Origin: Albugo candida
Lineage: Eukaryota > Oomycota > Peronosporomycetes > Albuginales > Albuginaceae
Assembly: GCA_905220665.1 (NCBI GenBank)
Contig: CAJNAR010000017.1
Span: forward strand, 245,015 to 309,014
DNA: 64,000 bases
Direction: 5' to 3'
A program made the translations under genes and the position numbers. Of the stretch, positions 60,066 through 64,000 are shown one piece after another (within the stretch, counting starts at the first letter, position 1; each line of letters opens with the position of its first letter). The notes beneath the pieces were generated by a model. It saw only the letters and a list, made by a program, of their open reading frames with translations, was not told the origin of the DNA and ran no database searches.

Positions 60066-61727
60066 ATGGTTCAAGTCGACATATCGACACAACCAAGGGT
60101 GCTAGCGTCCACTTGTAGTGACGTGGCAACCCTCATGAGTCACCCAGCCTTGAGTGATTGCATGATTGTTGATGAGTCATCACCCCTATGTGATGACGTG
60201 GAAAGTACCCCCACCCCCTGTTTGACGGTACAGGGTAATACCGGTACTACCGGTGTAGGATGTGGTACCGGTGGTACAAGCGGTACTGTCGTTGCCCCGT
60301 CACAGGGTGACCAAAAGGCAACTGCAACTGAAAGTGTGGACGACACCAAAGGTCCCACTTTGGCAGAAATAATCAAGTCGCAGGAGTCCTTGCGTAAGGA
60401 CCAGGCTAGAGCTCGGGCGAAATTTCGAGTCGAGCTCGCGAAGCCGAAAGCCTCGGATATCGAGGCTATATTGCAGCTATATGCTGATGGGGAGCACCCG
60501 GATTGGTCGGTTTGTCTGCTAAATTGGAAGCAGCAAGACCTTTCCAAATCCGGAAAGCAACCTTCCCGATGGTCTTGGAGACGGGCCAGTCCTTGACCCG
60601 TACTCCAAATGGAAAAATACTAACATCCCTGATGCGAGACCACGGTAATCCGGTTTTTGAAAGCCTACTGGAGAGCCGGTCAATCGCTCAGGTGTCCAAA
60701 ATTCCTGGGGGAAACATCAGAGTGATGGTCACCACAGCGGATGCCTGCCAACAGTTGGAGTGTCAGCCGGTGACTATCCTTGGGGAGAAGTACTTTTTTC
60801 GGGAGTTTGATACTCTTGAAACAAAGTACTACCTCGATGTTTTCGGCGTAGGCGTGGAGGAAGAACGGAACAACATTCTCCGTGCTCTTCACCAACTCGG
60901 GTGTCAAGTGGTATATGACACCTTTCGCGAGACGGTTCCAACCAAAGAGGTGGTAATGTCGACTTGGAGAGTCTACTTTGGCTGCTCAACGTGTCCCCAA
61001 CAACTGGTTAGATGGTTAAGTGATTGAACAAATCGCTTAAGACAAACAGCTCTACCCAGTACGGGGTAAGAATGCTCCTATTCCAACGGAACGACCACGT
61101 TTTGGTCAACGTGGTCCTTACTGCTTGGATTTGGGTGCTGCAATATCCACGGGAACACGGCAACAACCAAAGGAAAACAAAAAGAAAAACACAAAACAAC
61201 CAAACACAACTCACACTCAGCCTCAGAATCAAAAGCAAGCAAAATCGCAACAAGAAAAACAAAAACAAACAACCGCGCCATCGGCAGTCGTGGTGGTCCC
61301 AAAAAAGGTGGAGAAGCCAATTCAAATTCAGGAATTGGAGACGAGACGACCGGAGCGCAAAAATTCCGACCAAATTTCGTTGGAGCTCAATACTCCTCCC
61401 TCTATCACACCACCAGGGTCACCAGACTTATCACAGCCCACTCCCCCCATCCTACATTTGAAAAGTCAATCCTCTTCCCATCCACGGGTGGAGAAGGATG
61501 GTGACACAACTGAGCCGTTCGACCAAATGGTTTCCAATGCACCACCTCGTGCGCTCCCAACGTTGGCGACAAGCAATTACTTTGCTGTGCTCGCAACCAT
61601 GGAGGTGGATGTCGAAGAAGTTCAAGCGGTTGCCAATCCGGCGCATGGCAATCGCATTCAAATTATTCCCGTGAAAGCACGGATGCCAAAAGAGGTAGCC
61701 ACTTCGAAAGAGGGCACACTTTTATAA
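60066..61727 (+). pseudogene. LINE ORF1 (gag-like), frameshifted
   Basis: Starts with an ATG and a Thr/Gly/Ser-rich leader (GTGGTSGTVV). It then shifts frame near 60505: EHPDWS in one frame, GLSAKLEAARPF in the next. It continues with RTPNGKILTSLMRDHGNPVFE and EEERNNILRALHQLG, which resemble the central domain of LINE ORF1 proteins of oomycetes. A stop at 61025 and a further shift lead to NAPIPTERPRFGQRGPYCLDLG and a Gln/Lys/Asn-rich basic segment. The segment 61744-62452 is open in two frames with Trp-rich peptides (WKWIPKM, WSQWFGGKW) and probably belongs to the ORF1-ORF2 junction. No intact CCHC knuckle was found. Confidence 0.6.
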
Positions 61728-62445
61728 GAAGCGTCATACAACGGTGAAAAAACAGAGCGACCAACTCGAATTGGTGAAATCGGAGAGCTCATGGAAATGG
61801 ATTCCAAAAATGCACTCCACCAGATTCGACCCGACAAGCTGGTTCAAGCCGATGCGTGCACTTGTACAAACCCAGACCAAATCATCCGGGCCCCCACCAA
61901 ACCCCACACAGCAGGCTAACACAGGAGCACGCGTCGAATCAAACCTCATCCAAGTCCCCCCACCCAACGGCGAAGATGTCACATACGACGCGATGGAATC
62001 GCCACGTTGGTGGAAAAGTTCCCTCCAAGAGAGCTGTATTGTTCGAGAAAGTGATGCCTTGGTGGAGGTCAGTGCCGGACACTGTTCACGGTTTGACTCG
62101 GGCGACCAAAGCTCTCGCATTATTGGAATTGTTATTTATGTCTACTGCCCCGACATTTTACACAAACGATCACTGGATCCACTATCTCACCGATAGACCA
62201 GTGATCTGGATTCCGGGTCACCATTGTCGTTTACTCCCCATCAATGTGCTTATCTTGTTGTTACGCTCCGACGTGGGCATAAAGTGTTGGTCGCAATGGT
62301 TTGGTGGTAAATGGCAAGGACTTCTCTGTGGCGATATCGGCGAGCTCTCAGTCAATCTCAGTTTTTTCCCTGAAGAGAAAGCAACACTTCACCTCTCAAA
62401 AGAAGATGGTGAAATGAGGTTGATTGCCGGTCCACTTCAGCGTGA

Positions 62446-63701
62446 ATGCTAAGGGCTCCTCGATTATTTCCAACGTGGAACAATATCTCAGCACTCACGG
62501 TGAATGTTAATGGAATTCATAAAAATGGTCATCTTTTTATCGACCACATCTTATCACAACACTCCATTTGTTGTGTTCAAGAAACCAAGTTTCACGATCA
62601 CAACCAACTGGACTCATTTCAGTTTTTATTATCCTCAAAAATGCAGCACAAAATGTTTGTCAATGATCACAACAGTGCATTTCTACATCCGACTCAAAAC
62701 CGCAGTGGCGGCGTCATGACAATTCTTCGTTCGGACTTTCCCGGTTACTCAACAGCTGAAGAACTTACCGAACGAAGCATTCGAAATCGTTATTTGGTTT
62801 TGCGTCTTCTCATTCACGATGCACCGGTGTATATTCACAATGTATATGCACCGGTCACGGCCGAGGAACGAGTGGGTTTTTATGATTTATTGCTTTCCAA
62901 CACTTTCGAATCGACCGCAACACATATCGTATTTGGTGATTTCAACACGCCACTCGATTCAGCTATCGATGCTTCGAGTGGAACAATTCGACACGAACCA
63001 AGTCGATTAGCGTGTTTGGAATGGCTTTCACAGTTGGGTGTGGTAGACGCTGGCGAATCCAACATCCGACTGAAAAAGTATTTACAGGACCATTACCGCG
63101 CAAGAATCGATTAGATTATATCTGCATGTCGGAAGAGCTATTCAATATGGTATACAAAACCTCTGAGTATTTTCGTCCACGACATGCGGGAGATCATCTG
63201 GCACAAAAAGTAACTTTTGCAAATCCAACTCAATCTCCGGGACGAGGATATTGGAAATGTTCATTACGATTATTTGAATATCCTAAAGTTGTCGAAGCAA
63301 TCAAATTGGAAGCGAATTTGGTGCTCGAACAGTTACGGACAACTTCGAATCCCGGTAAAATGTGGGAATGTTGGAAGACGAAAATCAAGAAACAGCTTCA
63401 AACCATTGAAAAAAAGGTTGCACAAGATAGCCGACGTGATGTTGAGTCTAGCCAGCGTGTTTTGGAAGTCGCAGCAGCTCGATATCGCATTCAGGACACC
63501 AATGAGTCACGGTATTTTTACGAATCGAGTCTCCAACAATTTCGACTTTCAGTCGAAAACAACGCGAAATACAACCAAGATGAAAGTTTCGACCATCACG
63601 TGAAGCATATGGAGAACTCTTCAAAGCATTTTTTCGCCCTCCGGATAGTTCTTGTCGTCGCGTGCCGATCGAAAATGTTACAAAAAAATGTGGTACCGTG
63701 A
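62446..63701 (+). pseudogene. LINE ORF2, APE-type endonuclease region, frameshifted
   Basis: The endonuclease motifs are clear: LTVNVNGIHKNGH, CVQETKF (catalytic Glu), SGGVMTILR, VYIHNVYAP, VFGDFNTPLD (Asp/Asn active site) and LDYICMSEELF with a following RPRHAGDHL (terminal Asp-His). The frame breaks at about 63050: VVDA ends one frame, and WRIQHPTEKVF continues in another, consistent with one lost base. After the endonuclease comes a Lys/Glu-rich helical linker, open to 63701, typical of the region before the reverse transcriptase. Confidence 0.8.
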
Positions 63702-64000
63702 CATCGAACCCGAGGGAGATTATTGACGAATTCAGAGATCATTGGGGTGGTGTCATGGGCTCTGTTTATAGCTCAGAGACCGACTCAAATGTTCCAAGTG
63801 ACAGAAAGCAAAAAAAGTTACTCGATTCGATTCAAGTTTCACTTGCCTCAGCAGAGCAAGAACGTCTCTCAACTCGGTTAAGTACGACCGAGATGGCGGA
63901 AGCGATCAAGCACATGCGGAGTAGTTCGTCTCCAGGTATGGATGGACTACCAGCTGCATTTTATCAGCTTGATCCGGAAACGTTTGGCGAGTGTCTGAAC
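63702..64000 (+). pseudogene. LINE ORF2, start of reverse transcriptase, partial
   Basis: After a further frame change near 63700 the sequence encodes REIIDEFRDHWGG, then LSTTEMAEAIKHMRSSS followed by SPGMDGLPAAFYQ. SPGxDGLPAxFY is the reverse-transcriptase motif 0/1 of LINE elements. The catalytic FADD box and the rest lie beyond the window. Confidence 0.75.

Larger units (their letters stand above)
59974..64000 (+). mobile_element. Degenerate non-LTR retrotransposon (LINE), truncated by window edge
   Basis: From about 60 kb rightwards the sequence encodes, in order, a gag-like ORF1, an APE-type endonuclease and the beginning of a reverse transcriptase, all on the plus strand but scattered over three frames. 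The exact 5' end lies between the tRNA (59973) and the ORF1 ATG (60066). I saw no target-site duplication because the 3' end is outside the window. Codon usage and dinucleotides (many CCACCC/GGTACC-type repeats in ORF1) differ from the surrounding genes. With several frameshifts the copy is presumably inactive. Confidence 0.85.

Noticed and set aside
61008..61373. Minus-strand ORF rich in Leu, Phe and Cys over the LINE ORF1 region
   Set aside because: It is the complement of the Lys/Gln/Asn-rich gag segment; composition explains it.
1..64000. CRISPR array, prokaryotic operon or phage region
   Set aside because: No direct-repeat arrays; spliceosomal introns, eukaryotic gene families and a LINE show this is eukaryotic nuclear DNA.

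Overview
This is a piece of nuclear genome from a flagellated protist, most probably an oomycete (stramenopile), and the compact layout would fit a small-genome lineage such as the white rusts (Albugo). That placement is inference. It rests on four things: a fused UDP-sugar pyrophosphorylase/phosphoglucomutase, a START-FYVE protein, axonemal genes, and about forty very short GT-AG introns (40-83 nt, mostly 52-68). All gene models here were built by reading splice sites by eye. In nearly every case the exon phases close exactly into an uninterrupted protein.

Left end (1-17.3 kb): the first 27 codons of SNU13 (minus) face TOM70 (plus) across a 155 bp shared promoter. They are followed by a 4,772-residue HYDIN homologue, of which all but the first ten codons lie in one 14.3 kb exon. 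A small orphan ORF and a COA4-like twin-CX9C protein come next. From 17.3 to 20.3 kb is the only large stretch with no recognisable gene.

Middle (20.3-41.4 kb): NAT10 (RNA cytidine acetyltransferase); a 90-residue spliced membrane protein that converges on it; a membrane-anchored GlcNAc-transferase-like enzyme; a CNNM-type transporter (DUF21-CBS-cNMP); a mitochondrial lipoyl-like domain protein without the attachment lysine; a long coiled-coil protein; a START-FYVE protein; the UGP-PGM fusion; a HORMA-domain protein split into many exons; a ubiquitin-like-domain protein; and the mitochondrial i-AAA protease YME1. The last two share a head-to-head promoter that carries a textbook heat-shock element.

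Right end (41.5-64 kb): a single-headed inner-arm dynein heavy chain (DNAH1-like, 4,271 residues, again almost one exon), proteasome lid subunit RPN6/PSMD11, an SPT3-like SAGA subunit, a stand-alone EMAP-II/AIMP1-type tRNA-binding protein, a mitochondrial [2Fe-2S] ferredoxin and tRNA-Lys(UUU). Immediately upstream of the tRNA is the 5' part of a frameshifted non-LTR retrotransposon (LINE), which runs off the window.

Taken together these are mostly housekeeping genes. Three (HYDIN, the dynein and possibly the coiled-coil protein) serve the zoospore flagellum, and several (TOM70, COA4, YME1, the lipoyl-like protein, ferredoxin) serve mitochondria. Adjacent genes are often divergent, with 85-290 bp between start codons.
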